Below, piece after piece: positions 8,627 through 17,425 of a stretch of DNA of 64,000 nt. Numbering within the stretch: the stretch's first letter is position 1; the number at the start of each line of letters is the position of its first letter. A program made the position numbers and the translations under genes. The stretch is from positions 310,001 to 374,000 of the forward strand of contig NZ_JADZGI010000001.1 in assembly GCF_015865035.1 (NCBI RefSeq). The letters are read 5' to 3'. The notes under the pieces are model-generated. The model saw only the letters and a program-made list of their open reading frames with translations. It did no database searches and had not been told where the DNA came from. The DNA comes from Novosphingobium aureum. Lineage in GTDB: Bacteria; Pseudomonadota; Alphaproteobacteria; Sphingomonadales; Sphingomonadaceae.

Positions 8627-9343
8627 ATGGCGCAGCGCGCGCACCTTGTACCCGGCCTCTCGGTTGCAACTGAATGTCCAGATTGCAGTAGCGTCGGGAT
8701 AGCAGAACGTCTGCACCTGCTGCTGGACGATTTGGCTTGCCTCGAGCCACGCCGGTCGATGCGGGATGATGCGACGGCTACCATCGATTTTCGTTATGAT
8801 CCGATGGACATCAGCCGGATCTATGTCTGGAATCGAGTTACCCGCAAATACGTCGTCCTCAAGTGCAGCAACGAGCGCTACGCGGATGGAATGCCTCTCT
8901 TTTTACATGAGAAAATCGCCAAAGAAGCGCGCGATCAGAGCCAGGCATTCAACACCGAAGAGCAGCGCTTGCTGGCCCGCGGGCGAACCATTCAGGCGGT
9001 CAGGGAGTGCATTCACCCGGCTGCGCGAGCCGAGTCTCGCAAGCGCCTGGGCGAATTGTTGGAAATCCCGCGGATTCGAAGCATCACAGGCAATCTCGTG
9101 CACCTGCTTGATACCGATCTGCCTCAGAGCTCTTTGAGCGACTTTATCGGCACCGACCGCGCGGCGCTCACCTGTGTCGATCAGGAAATTCTCTCTTCCC
9201 GGCCGACGCCCAAGCCGGCGATTAAGAACAAGGCCCTACGAGCGCGGCGCATTGCCGAGGAGCGGCGCGAGGAGGGCGAAGCGGGGATCAGCCTCCCGTC
9301 AGAGAGCGGGCGAACTTTTGCGAAGAAGGGAGGCTATCAATGA
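8627..9343 (+). pseudogene. TnsB/TniA-like transposase, C-terminal fragment
   Basis: The encoded 238 residues contain TIDFRYDPMDISRIYVW and the following beta-rich segment typical of the Mu-transposase C-terminal domain of TnsB/TniA proteins, then a basic tail. The DDE integrase core and N-terminal DNA-binding domains that should precede it are absent, because the terminator of the prfH operon lies directly upstream. It is therefore a 5'-truncated transposase of roughly one third normal length. It overlaps the TniB/TnsC gene by ATGA at 9340-9343, the normal operon arrangement. The ATG at 8627 is arbitrary and another in-frame ATG lies at 8758. On its own it should not catalyse transposition. 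Confidence 0.7.
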
Positions 9344-10284
9344 GTGGCCCTGCCCATTTTTCCTATGACCACGAGGAAACCCATTCGCAGCGTGTCGAGC
9401 GGGTCGCCACGGCCAAAGCCAGATTTGATGCGATCCGGGTCGACTATACCCCCCAGACGACGGCGGTCGCAACGCTGGACGAGGTGCGGATCGCCGCAAT
9501 CGGACGCCCGCCTGGAGCTCCGTGCGGAGGTGCGATGATGGTCGCACCGCATGGCTGCGGCAAGACACAGGCCGTCGAGGCCCTCCGGTCACGCCTTGAG
9601 GCCTGCGCTGCGCAGGGGGACTTACCCTTGTTGCATGTCGAGATCGATCACGCGGGCACGACGGATTCCGTGCCGACATCGATCCTGCGGGCCCTGGGGG
9701 CGGCACGGCCCGAGGCCGGTTCGGAGAAAGTTCGATGGTCGAGGGCGATTGCTGAGGCCGAACGTTGCGACGTGCAGCTATTCGTCTTTGACGAGTTCAA
9801 CCGAGCGAACCGCCGCCCGACCATGAGCCGGGCTATCGCTACGGCAATTCGCCAGCGTATCATGGATGCCGGCATCGCACCCGTTGCTTTCGTTGGATCC
9901 GAGGACGCAGGAGATGTGCTCGGTTCTGCCCCCGAACTGATGGAGCGGTTGGACGACGAAATCGATTTGTTGCCGATGCGATGGAAGATGAAAAGCGAAC
10001 GGGCCCTCTTCATCGATTTTGTCTCCGAGCTCGACACGGCCATGGTCAAGGAAGGATTGACGGCGCGGCTTTCCGGCCTGGCCAGTGAACACGTCGCGGA
10101 GCCGCTCTGGAAAGCTTCGGAAGGACGCCTACGGCGAATTGCGAAGATCGTGCGCCACGCAATGGGCGCTGCCCTGCACGATGGCCGCGAAAGCATTCAT
10201 GTCGACGATCTGGCCGAAGCTGTGGACGCGTATTGCATCCGGCGCCAGTTCTGCACTTACAATCCGTTCAAGGAGGCACGCTGA
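9340..10284 (+). CDS. TniB/TnsC-type transposition ATPase
   Basis: A 314-residue AAA+ protein. Walker A APHGCGKT is at 69-76 and Walker B QLFVFDE at about 146-152, followed by NRANRRP. Length and motif order match TniB/TnsC, the ATP-dependent target selector that links TniQ to the transposase in Tn7- and Tn5053-like elements. Its start overlaps the truncated transposase, and its stop overlaps the tniQ ATG (TGATG at 10282-10286). It appears intact, unlike the transposase. Confidence 0.85.
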   Translation: MSGPAHFSYDHEETHSQRVERVATAKARFDAIRVDYTPQTTAVATLDEVRIAAIGRPPGAPCGGAMMVAPHGCGKTQAVEALRSRLEACAAQGDLPLLHVEIDHAGTTDSVPTSILRALGAARPEAGSEKVRWSRAIAEAERCDVQLFVFDEFNRANRRPTMSRAIATAIRQRIMDAGIAPVAFVGSEDAGDVLGSAPELMERLDDEIDLLPMRWKMKSERALFIDFVSELDTAMVKEGLTARLSGLASEHVAEPLWKASEGRLRRIAKIVRHAMGAALHDGRESIHVDDLAEAVDAYCIRRQFCTYNPFKEAR

Positions 10285-12428
10285 TGGAGAGCGTGGCTCC
10301 TTGGCGCGTGTCTCGCGCGATGCCGATCATCGAGGGAGAGTCTCTTGATGGCTATGTGGCGCGCATAGCGGCGGCGCATCACTTTCCGCGCATGGCGGAG
10401 TTGACGCAGCTCGCCGGCGCCGAGGCAACCGGCCGCCAGCATGCTTCCTTTTGCAGCAAGGAGGGGCTGGACGTGCTCGCGGATTGCCTGCGTGTCGACC
10501 CCGCACAACTTCATCACCATTCCCCCAACTGGTCGCTCGGCGCGGCGGCTCTCAACATGTTCGGTGTCGAAGTGCCCCGGGATCTGCTGCATTTTGCCTA
10601 TCGGCGTTACTCGCCCACCAGCCTTGCCAATTCCGCGCATCACCGGGCGCTTTGGAATGTCCGGATCTTCCCGTTTTGCGAGGAGAGCTGGGAATACCTG
10701 CTGGACCTGTGCCCGAACCCTTCGTGCAACCACCGTCTGGAATGGCGCCGCACTCTGGGCGTTGACTTGTGCGACTTGTGTGGCGAGCCCCTGGTGAGGG
10801 GGCAGACGACATGCGTGCCCGAGGAACATCGAGCAGGGCTGGAAGGCCTTGTCGGTCTCATCCATCCCGACCCGTCCCGACGGAAGGCTTCTCGAGCGCA
10901 GCTGCCTCGTCGGCTCGCCGGGATGGAAAGCGCCGATTTGCTTGAACTTGCTTGCGCGCTTGCGACGGTGGTCGATCATCGCACGGCGAGGCCGCTGGGG
11001 CGCCAGACCGCCACGCTGGGGGAGCCGGCAAAGCTCATCGTCGCGGCTCTGGCGCAAACCTGGCCTTTGCTTTGCGGATGGCCGAACGCCTTTGAGGCAC
11101 TTCTGGCCGGCCGGATCAACGCCCATGCGAAGCAACGAGGCGACGGGAATGGCGGGGCGAGCCACCGGCTCCTTTCGCGGGCTCGGGTGTCGAGTCCGTC
11201 GCCGGTGCCCCAAGCTTTGCTCTGCGACTTCATCGAAGAATGTCGTGTGGCGAGGAACAGGGGGCTGACCGCACATCAGGCCTCGCAGGCGTCGGGCGCG
11301 CATTTGCGTACAATCGTCAAAATGCGGCGCGCCGGTGAACTGCCTTCGGTCCTGGCGCTCGATGGGCAGAGGTTGCATGTGCTGTTCGACAGGGAAGCCA
11401 TCGAGCAGCTGGCCCGTCAACAGACGCCTAGCAAGCGTCTGGTCCGCGCGTCCGCCAACCTGGGCATTCCCGGCTACGCCCTGCGCGAACTGATGTGGTT
11501 GGGTTTGATCAACGAGGCACCCTTGCCGCCTGGCCGGAAAGGCAAGCATACCGTCGACGAGGCTTCGCTTGCGCAGTTCACGCGGCGCCTTTGCGGCAAT
11601 CTCGGGGTGTCTGACCGACGGTTCCCAGTTCGGCTTTCGGATCTCATGGTGCAGTTGGGCGGACGTCCCAAGCCCTGGGCCGCTGTTCTCGCCGCCATAG
11701 CCAACGGCGAACTTGCTGCGGCGCTTGCTCCAGGCCAAGGGCCGATCGCGGAGCGCATTCGTTTGCCCGGGAACGTCGATCTGAAGGCACCGGCATTCGC
11801 GCTTAACAGCGAAATGGATTGGGCGGACGTACCGGTCAGCAAGCGGGAGTGCGCGGATATTCTCGGCCTCTCGCCCACCAATTTCTCACGCTACAGCGAC
11901 TTCCTGTTGGGCCCGGGCAAACCCTTTCGCGACATTCGAATGGTGGATGCGGTCATCTTGGCAAAGCGGTTCATCGGAACGACCGAGATCGCGAAGAGGC
12001 TCAAGCTGCATCACGTTGCCGCCCTGAATTTAGCCATGCAACGGGGCGTAAAGTTCGCCGACAAGGGGCTGTTTGGTCGAGAATCTGCGCAAGCCCGAAT
12101 TCCAGAAATGGGCCGAACCGAGGAAAGTCTGATCTGTGGTATGAAACAGGCTTCGCTACCGCTGAGGAACCGAGGCAGGGAGATGGACATGCGAGTAAAG
12201 GTTGCAGCGGATGGTCGGATAAGGATTCCTGCCCTTGTGTATCAGCAACTGGGGCTGAAGGCCGGTTACACGGTCTACTTCGAGCTTACCAGGCATGGAG
12301 CAGTGCTGCGCACCGCGGCGCAAACTGTTGCCCAGGCCCAGGCTCTGGCAAAGCTCCACACAGGAGATGTCGAGGGCTCTGGCGTCGAAGACTTTCTCGA
12401 GAGGCGGCGAGAAGACAGCGGCGAGTAG
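10284..12428 (+). CDS. TniQ-family protein with C-terminal AbrB/MazE-like domain
   Basis: A 714-residue protein. Start 10284 is chosen because AGGAGG (10271-10276) lies 7 bases before it. Residues 1-170 are TniQ-like, with GESLDGYVARIA at 17-29 and zinc ligands C143-x4-C148 and C163-x2-C166. Residues about 325-630 show several helix-turn-helix-like stretches, in the manner of TnsD proteins that bind an attachment site. Residues about 636-714 (MRVKVAADGRIRIPALVYQQ to the end) look like an AbrB/MazE antitoxin-type DNA-binding domain, including the typical EDFLERRRED tail. An internal AGGGAG followed by ATG at 12183 or 12189 could also give the domain as a separate product. No PIN or MazF toxin gene follows. 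Confidence 0.8.
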   Translation: MESVAPWRVSRAMPIIEGESLDGYVARIAAAHHFPRMAELTQLAGAEATGRQHASFCSKEGLDVLADCLRVDPAQLHHHSPNWSLGAAALNMFGVEVPRDLLHFAYRRYSPTSLANSAHHRALWNVRIFPFCEESWEYLLDLCPNPSCNHRLEWRRTLGVDLCDLCGEPLVRGQTTCVPEEHRAGLEGLVGLIHPDPSRRKASRAQLPRRLAGMESADLLELACALATVVDHRTARPLGRQTATLGEPAKLIVAALAQTWPLLCGWPNAFEALLAGRINAHAKQRGDGNGGASHRLLSRARVSSPSPVPQALLCDFIEECRVARNRGLTAHQASQASGAHLRTIVKMRRAGELPSVLALDGQRLHVLFDREAIEQLARQQTPSKRLVRASANLGIPGYALRELMWLGLINEAPLPPGRKGKHTVDEASLAQFTRRLCGNLGVSDRRFPVRLSDLMVQLGGRPKPWAAVLAAIANGELAAALAPGQGPIAERIRLPGNVDLKAPAFALNSEMDWADVPVSKRECADILGLSPTNFSRYSDFLLGPGKPFRDIRMVDAVILAKRFIGTTEIAKRLKLHHVAALNLAMQRGVKFADKGLFGRESAQARIPEMGRTEESLICGMKQASLPLRNRGREMDMRVKVAADGRIRIPALVYQQLGLKAGYTVYFELTRHGAVLRTAAQTVAQAQALAKLHTGDVEGSGVEDFLERRREDSGE

Positions 12429-12670
12429 CTGCCGCACGACTGGTCAAAAAATGAGGGGCGCGTGTGGTCGGTACGCATGCGCCCATCCATGCCGTTCAAC
12501 AGCGATTGTGCCGTGCCTGGAAGCGGACATTCGGGGCATGACTGGGCTTGGGGCAAAGTAGACAACCGCCACTGTGAGGATGAGTGTCTCCATTTAAGCC
12601 GATACTGGCCATTTGAGCCGCGAAATCCCGTCTCTGAATTATAGTTTTTAGATCTTGTAAAGCGTCTAGC

Positions 12671-13984
12671 CTAATCGATGAGTCCCACCCCGCTGGCGTA
12701 GCGGCGCAGCTCTGTTCGCATTCGTAATGTATCGAAGAATGAAATATCGTCGCGCAGATCAGCAGCAAACTTCGTCGCATCCTTGATCGACTTCGCTATC
12801 GCCCAGCCCGAACCGACCGTAAGTTGATAGCCTAGCGCCCCGACTCCATATGCTCCCGAAAGCATAGCAGCTGCGCCAATCGCGCCTCCGACGTAGGGTG
12901 CGGTTTTTTTCCGACCGATCCGCGCGATAATCTCAAGTGCACGCCACCTGTCACCGATTAGCAAATCGTTCCGAAAAATTTCGACGGCTTCGTCGAATTG
13001 TGGGACCAAGCCTGTGCTTTGCCAATTTATCATGCGCTTCAGCGTAACCTCGCGGTATCTGGCGATGAAGTTCAACAATGGATTAAAGCCAGCCATCAGG
13101 CGTATCAGATCAAACGGGCCGAGCCTTGCCCACGAACGAGGTTGTATCCCAATGCAAGCTAGAACGTGCGCGAACAGATAAGGGTTTGCCGGACTAACCG
13201 TCCAACGCTCAAGCACCGGCTGCTCGTGCTCATCAGGGATGCGCCGGGCAATGTTGCTGCTGGTGAACAGGTAGGCGCCGTGGGCAGCTGCCGAGGCGAG
13301 CTGATATAGCGCGTTGGTTCGTGCCAGCGTTGCCGCCAGCAATTTAGGATCGGTTCCGCGCTTAAGATACTCGTCCTCTACCACCGCCCGGCTGAAATGT
13401 CCGTCCAAACTGCGCTCGGTCAGTGCGCTCATGTTATATTCGGTCCGCCCACGCCCAGCCACGCTGAATTGTGCGCCCAACGCTCCCCAGGACAGATCGC
13501 GAAGACTGCGCACATCGCCGCCCGGTTCAGCATCGCGCACGACGAGCGCGCGAAACCGCTGCTCAACACTCGCAATGCGAGGCTCGACTTTAACGTCAGG
13601 ACCTATCAAATTGCGCCAATCGAGCGGCGTTGCTCTCGGCTGCTCAAGCAAGAACGGGCTTTCAGGGCGCAATTGCAACCGATCAAACAGCCGTGTGTCG
13701 GACGCGCGCTGGGAAAAATAATCACCTGCCGTGCGAACCCCTTCACGGCTCGTAAGGCGAAGGCCAGGAAAATCGCCCTCCAAGAGCGGCTGATTACGAG
13801 CGACCAGCGCAAGGGTCGCCTTCGACTGCCAGACGAAAGGCGTTCCCACCAGGACTCTATGGCCCAGCAGCGTGAGCACGTTGTGCTCAAATGTAAGTTG
13901 TTCCTCGGCGCGCGCGGGATCAGACTGGAGGACATTGTCAGCCGTGCCGAGATAGATCGGTGCGTCTCGATCGCTGGTGAACAT
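12671..13984 (-). CDS. Protein of unknown function paired with a ThiC-like protein
   Basis: I do not recognise this protein (437 residues from the ATG at 13984; a TTG at 14005 would add 7). The start follows the ThiC-like stop by 2 bases, with GAGG about 10 bases upstream. The N-terminal 300 residues are mixed and soluble in character. Around residues 365-400 lies a Gly/Ala-rich stretch (YVGGAIGAAAMLSGAYG) that could be a membrane-associated hairpin or buried helix. No catalytic motif stands out. Tight coupling to the ThiC-like gene suggests joint action on the same metabolite or target. Codon use looks less GC-biased than the core genes, fitting the island. Confidence 0.7.
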   Translation of the reverse strand: MFTSDRDAPIYLGTADNVLQSDPARAEEQLTFEHNVLTLLGHRVLVGTPFVWQSKATLALVARNQPLLEGDFPGLRLTSREGVRTAGDYFSQRASDTRLFDRLQLRPESPFLLEQPRATPLDWRNLIGPDVKVEPRIASVEQRFRALVVRDAEPGGDVRSLRDLSWGALGAQFSVAGRGRTEYNMSALTERSLDGHFSRAVVEDEYLKRGTDPKLLAATLARTNALYQLASAAAHGAYLFTSSNIARRIPDEHEQPVLERWTVSPANPYLFAHVLACIGIQPRSWARLGPFDLIRLMAGFNPLLNFIARYREVTLKRMINWQSTGLVPQFDEAVEIFRNDLLIGDRWRALEIIARIGRKKTAPYVGGAIGAAAMLSGAYGVGALGYQLTVGSGWAIAKSIKDATKFAADLRDDISFFDTLRMRTELRRYASGVGLID

Positions 13985-13986
13985 CG

Positions 13987-15078
13987 TTAATTCCGCGCCT
14001 CGCAACTATAGGAAGCCGAGATCAACGGACACAACCGCTGGCAACGGCTGCAACCTGCGGTTTGTGTTTGAAGGACGCAGCTCTCCAAGTTCGCTCTGCG
14101 TTGGCTGATCTCCGCTTCTGCTTCGAATGCTGCGTCATCAAAATCAAGCGATGCCGCCTGCGCGGCGACTTGGGCTGCGCGCAGGCCCTCTTCCATCTGC
14201 CGCAAATTCGGAACGCCACCTAGGTGCTCGGCTGCGGTAACCGCATTGATAATGCCGCCGCGGCTCAAACTCATGAACCTTGCAGCGCCGATCGCGCTAG
14301 ACACATGATCCATGCCGGAAAAGCGGTCGCTGACGATTGGGCCCAATGGCATCGGCGTCACTTTCAAAGGCGCGATCAGCGTCCAATAGTCACTAAGCTC
14401 GGAAAGTCGGATGTGACCCGGACCTTCCAGCACGACTTGCGCGCCCAACTCTCGCGCTCGATGAACGAACTGCGCCTGAATCGCGATTTCTTCGCGCACG
14501 ATCGCATCAAGACCATCCGCCACCGAAGCCGCTCTGAACGCCGTCCCGAGGTTGATGACGCCGCCGTAGTGTGCGGCGATCCCGCAAATATCGTCGAAAA
14601 TCTGGACAAACAAGCTCCGCGAACGTCCATTGATCAACATATCTCGTACCACGATACCCCCACCCCGGCTCGTGATCGGCGTAAGGCGCTCACGTTTCGC
14701 TTTTTCGAACAGCGCCAAAGTCGGCGTACAATGGATCGTGATGAAGTTGATTCCGAGCTTGAACACAGACTCGATCCGCGCGAGCAAGCCCTCCGCATCA
14801 AGGCCATCGCTCGACGAAAACAGCAGGTAATGTGGCAGCAGACCAAGCGGTCCGTCGAACAACTCACGCGCCACCTGCCACGGCTCACGATCCGCACGTT
14901 CGACACTCAAATCCATCATTAGGTCTGGCCGCGTTTCGGCGCTCAGCAAACGCTTCACTTTGGCCGACTCGCGCCCGACGGCTTTCAGCATCTCGAGCCC
15001 GAAACTCAGATTAACGCGAACGGGTAACCGGGAGCCAGCGATAAGACGGTTGGGCGAATTGTATTGCACGCGATGCAT
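13987..15078 (-). CDS. Divergent short ThiC-like radical-SAM protein
   Basis: A 363-residue protein alignable by eye with ThiC (HMP-P synthase). Matches include MDLSVERADREPW with PLGLLPHYLLF, GINFITIH, SRGGG, EGPGHI, PLGPIVSDRFSGMDH, SAIGAARF and EHLGGVPN. It is about 200 residues shorter than typical ThiC and lacks the N-terminal domain. The C-terminal cluster motif is CSRCQRLC (C-x2-C-x3-C) instead of ThiC's C-x2-C-x4-C, so it may hold a modified 4Fe-4S site. No TPP riboswitch is visible upstream. It lies in an island with a partner of unknown function. A housekeeping thiamin role is unlikely. BzaF-like ring rearrangement chemistry or a defence role are possible but unproven. Confidence 0.75.
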   Translation of the reverse strand: MHRVQYNSPNRLIAGSRLPVRVNLSFGLEMLKAVGRESAKVKRLLSAETRPDLMMDLSVERADREPWQVARELFDGPLGLLPHYLLFSSSDGLDAEGLLARIESVFKLGINFITIHCTPTLALFEKAKRERLTPITSRGGGIVVRDMLINGRSRSLFVQIFDDICGIAAHYGGVINLGTAFRAASVADGLDAIVREEIAIQAQFVHRARELGAQVVLEGPGHIRLSELSDYWTLIAPLKVTPMPLGPIVSDRFSGMDHVSSAIGAARFMSLSRGGIINAVTAAEHLGGVPNLRQMEEGLRAAQVAAQAASLDFDDAAFEAEAEISQRRANLESCVLQTQTAGCSRCQRLCPLISASYSCEARN

Positions 15079-15645
15079 GTAAGGTCCGGTTTAAAATGCT
15101 AAACAAGGGGCCGATGTTAGCACGGTAGAATTGACCTTCGCGAAAGGCCATCCCAGTCGTATTCTCAGCTCGCCGGTTCTGACGTCTGATCCGTGACCTG
15201 CCAAGTGATCCGCAGCATGGATGTATGCCGACTTCCGGTTGAAGGATCACAGCACGCGAATTCGCAGAATGGCAGCAACCCATTAATGACAGTGCGACCG
15301 GCAGGTATCGGCTTAGCCGACATTTCCAGTACCGCATCGGAAGGGCCTGATCTGGTCGGCCGCCTACTCCGCACGACCGTCCACTATCCCCGCCACCCGG
15401 CTCCGATCCGGACATTCGCCTCCCGGCCCGAGCCCGACGTTCCGTCTTGCTTGGCGGCGGGGCCGTAAGAGTCACTTGCACACAACTGCGTGCGCAGGCT
15501 TCGCTTGGCTGCGGCCGCGTTCACTTGAATGTTGCTGAGGGGTGCTTCGCGTCTAGCTGATGGCTGGCGAAGATTTAACCCAAGACCGCTTGCGGGCAGA
15601 CTTTATGTCACTCCGGGCAAGGTTTGGTGTCAAGGGATAGGAGAT
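15079..15645. other. Non-coding stretch between island and tRNA-Gln
   Basis: About 570 bases without a convincing gene. The open frames here have no recognisable features. It should contain the promoter of the ThiC-like gene and the junction of the island with the tRNA. No copy of the tRNA 3' end, no integrase remnant and no riboswitch was seen. Confidence 0.6.
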
Positions 15646-15719
15646 TGGATGCCCCGCGAGGATTCGAACCTCGATAGACGGAATCAGAATCCGTAGTCTT
15701 ACCATTAGACGACGGGGCA
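15646..15719 (-). tRNA. tRNA-Gln (anticodon CTG)
   Basis: Reverse-strand cloverleaf of 74 bases including the encoded CCA. The acceptor stem TGCCCCG pairs with CGGGGCA, with discriminator T then CCA. The anticodon loop TTCTGAT gives anticodon CTG, which reads CAG (Gln). The T-arm contains GTTCGAATC. Its 3' end faces the accessory island to the left, a classic integration position. Confidence 0.95.
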
Positions 15720-15877
15720 TCGGGAGGCGCCCCTCTAGTAAGGGTTGTGATTCGGGTCAAGGGGCATTCTTGGATCTCTTGGTCCGGCGGGCTTGCCCCT
15801 TCGTCGCGGGACGGTTAGCATCGCTGTCAGGTGCTCGCCCGGGATGGGCGGGAAGATTTAAACGAGATTAGAAAACC

Positions 15878-17425
15878 ATGGCGGAGCAACATCCGCCGGC
15901 CGCGAAGACCGCAGAGCCGCGTCGCCCTCAACGGCGACGCAGGGGACGCAGGGGCAAGTCCCCCAAGTCCCAGGCCGGTCCAGCCACGGCAGGAGCCTCG
16001 CCGGACGAGGGCCCTGTGCCGGAGGCCCACGCAGCGCCGCGCGAAGCAAGACGAGGCAGGGGCCGACCTGTGGGCAAGTCCGAGGGGCAAGCGGGCGGTC
16101 ATCCGGGCGCGCGTCGTTCCGGGCGTGCCAAGGCGCGGGGCGATCAGACCGGTGGCAAGCAGGGCAAGCCCCTCGCTGGCGCGCAATCCGGTTCGCTCGC
16201 TGCCGGTCCTTCGCAGGACGGTGGCGAAAGTCGCGATGCCGGCAAGGTGCATTCTGCAGCCAGAGCGGAGGCAAATCGCGAGGCGCATGCAGGTGCGCCG
16301 GTCGCGGGGCCACGCTTCACGACGAATGCCACGGGCGGGGGGCGTCAGGCCTATGCCGCGATCGATCTCGGCACCAACAACTGCCGCCTGCTGATCGCCC
16401 GGCCTTCGGGCGAGAACTTCACGGTGATCGATGCATTCAGCCGCGTCGTGCGTCTGGGCGAGGGGCTGGCGCAGTCGGGCCGCCTCTCGGACGAGGCGAT
16501 GGAGCGCACGCTGGCCGCGCTCAGGGTCTGCGCCGAAAAACTGATGCGGCGCAACGTCTACCTCGCCCGTTCGGTGGCGACCGAGGCCTGCCGCCGCGCC
16601 GAGAACGGGCCCGAGTTCATCGAGCGGGTGCGCCGCGAGACCGGCATCGCGCTCGACATCATCAGCGCGCGCGAGGAAGCGCGCCTCGCGGTTCTGGGCT
16701 GCCACGTCCTGCTCGAACAGGGCTTGGGACCGGCGATGATCTTCGACATCGGCGGCGGTTCGACCGAACTCGTGCTGATCGAGAGCACCGGCACCGTGCC
16801 GCGCATCCTCGACTGGCAGAGCGTGCCGTGGGGTGTCGTCTCGCTGACCGAGAGCGTCGGTCCCGAGGAGGGCGGGCGCGAACAGCGGCTCGAGCGCTAT
16901 CGTCACATGCATTCGCTGGTGAGCGAGAGCTTTTCCGCCTTCTCGCGGCGTATCGCAGGCGCGCGCGAAAGCGTGGCCGGGCAGGACGATGGTCTGCGCC
17001 TGCTGGGCACCAGCGGCACGGTCACCACGCTGGCCAGCCTGCATCTCGAGCTGCCGCAGTACGACCGGCGCATGGTCGACGGGCTGATCGTGCCTGCCGA
17101 ATCCATGCGCGGCATCTCGACTCGCCTTTCGTCCATGGCGATCGAGGAGCGGCGCGAGCTCAACTGCATCGGCAAGGAGCGCGCGGATCTCGTGGTGGCG
17201 GGGTGTGCGATCCTCGAATCGATCCTCGACCTGTGGCCCGCAGCCCGGCTCGGCGTTGCCGACCGTGGTATCCGCGAGGGAATCCTGCGCAGCCTGATCG
17301 CCGCGCACGGATCGACTGGCGCCCAGCGCCCGGGCGTTGTAACGGGCGCGGGCAAGAACGGAGGCGCCACCGCCCCCGGCAAGAAGGGAAGCGCCATGAA
17401 CGACGCCGCGCAATCGGGCCGATGA
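15878..17425 (+). CDS. Ppx/GppA family exopolyphosphatase / pppGpp phosphohydrolase
   Basis: A 515-residue protein. Residues about 157-490 form the ASKHA-fold Ppx/GppA domain, with DLGTNNCRLL at 163-172, FDIGGGSTELVL, and GTSGTVTTLA. Enzymes of this family remove terminal phosphate from polyphosphate or from pppGpp, and sequence alone does not separate the two. The first 156 residues are low-complexity, rich in Arg, Lys, Gly, Ala and Pro, and probably disordered. A basic tail of this kind could bind polyphosphate or nucleic acid. A C-terminal Gly/Lys-rich tail follows the domain. The stop overlaps the rlmE start by ATGA (17422-17425). Confidence 0.9.
   Translation: MAEQHPPAAKTAEPRRPQRRRRGRRGKSPKSQAGPATAGASPDEGPVPEAHAAPREARRGRGRPVGKSEGQAGGHPGARRSGRAKARGDQTGGKQGKPLAGAQSGSLAAGPSQDGGESRDAGKVHSAARAEANREAHAGAPVAGPRFTTNATGGGRQAYAAIDLGTNNCRLLIARPSGENFTVIDAFSRVVRLGEGLAQSGRLSDEAMERTLAALRVCAEKLMRRNVYLARSVATEACRRAENGPEFIERVRRETGIALDIISAREEARLAVLGCHVLLEQGLGPAMIFDIGGGSTELVLIESTGTVPRILDWQSVPWGVVSLTESVGPEEGGREQRLERYRHMHSLVSESFSAFSRRIAGARESVAGQDDGLRLLGTSGTVTTLASLHLELPQYDRRMVDGLIVPAESMRGISTRLSSMAIEERRELNCIGKERADLVVAGCAILESILDLWPAARLGVADRGIREGILRSLIAAHGSTGAQRPGVVTGAGKNGGATAPGKKGSAMNDAAQSGR

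Noticed and set aside
12429..12670. Toxin gene to match the AbrB-like domain of TniQ
   Set aside because: No PIN, MazF or other toxin-like frame follows on either strand before the next reverse gene.
15079..15300. Possible TPP riboswitch before the ThiC-like gene
   Set aside because: I looked for the conserved CTGAGA and the later pairing elements on the reverse strand and did not find them.
15827..17413. Open frame of 528 codons opposite the Ppx gene
   Set aside because: Antisense shadow. The forward frame carries clear Ppx/GppA motifs.
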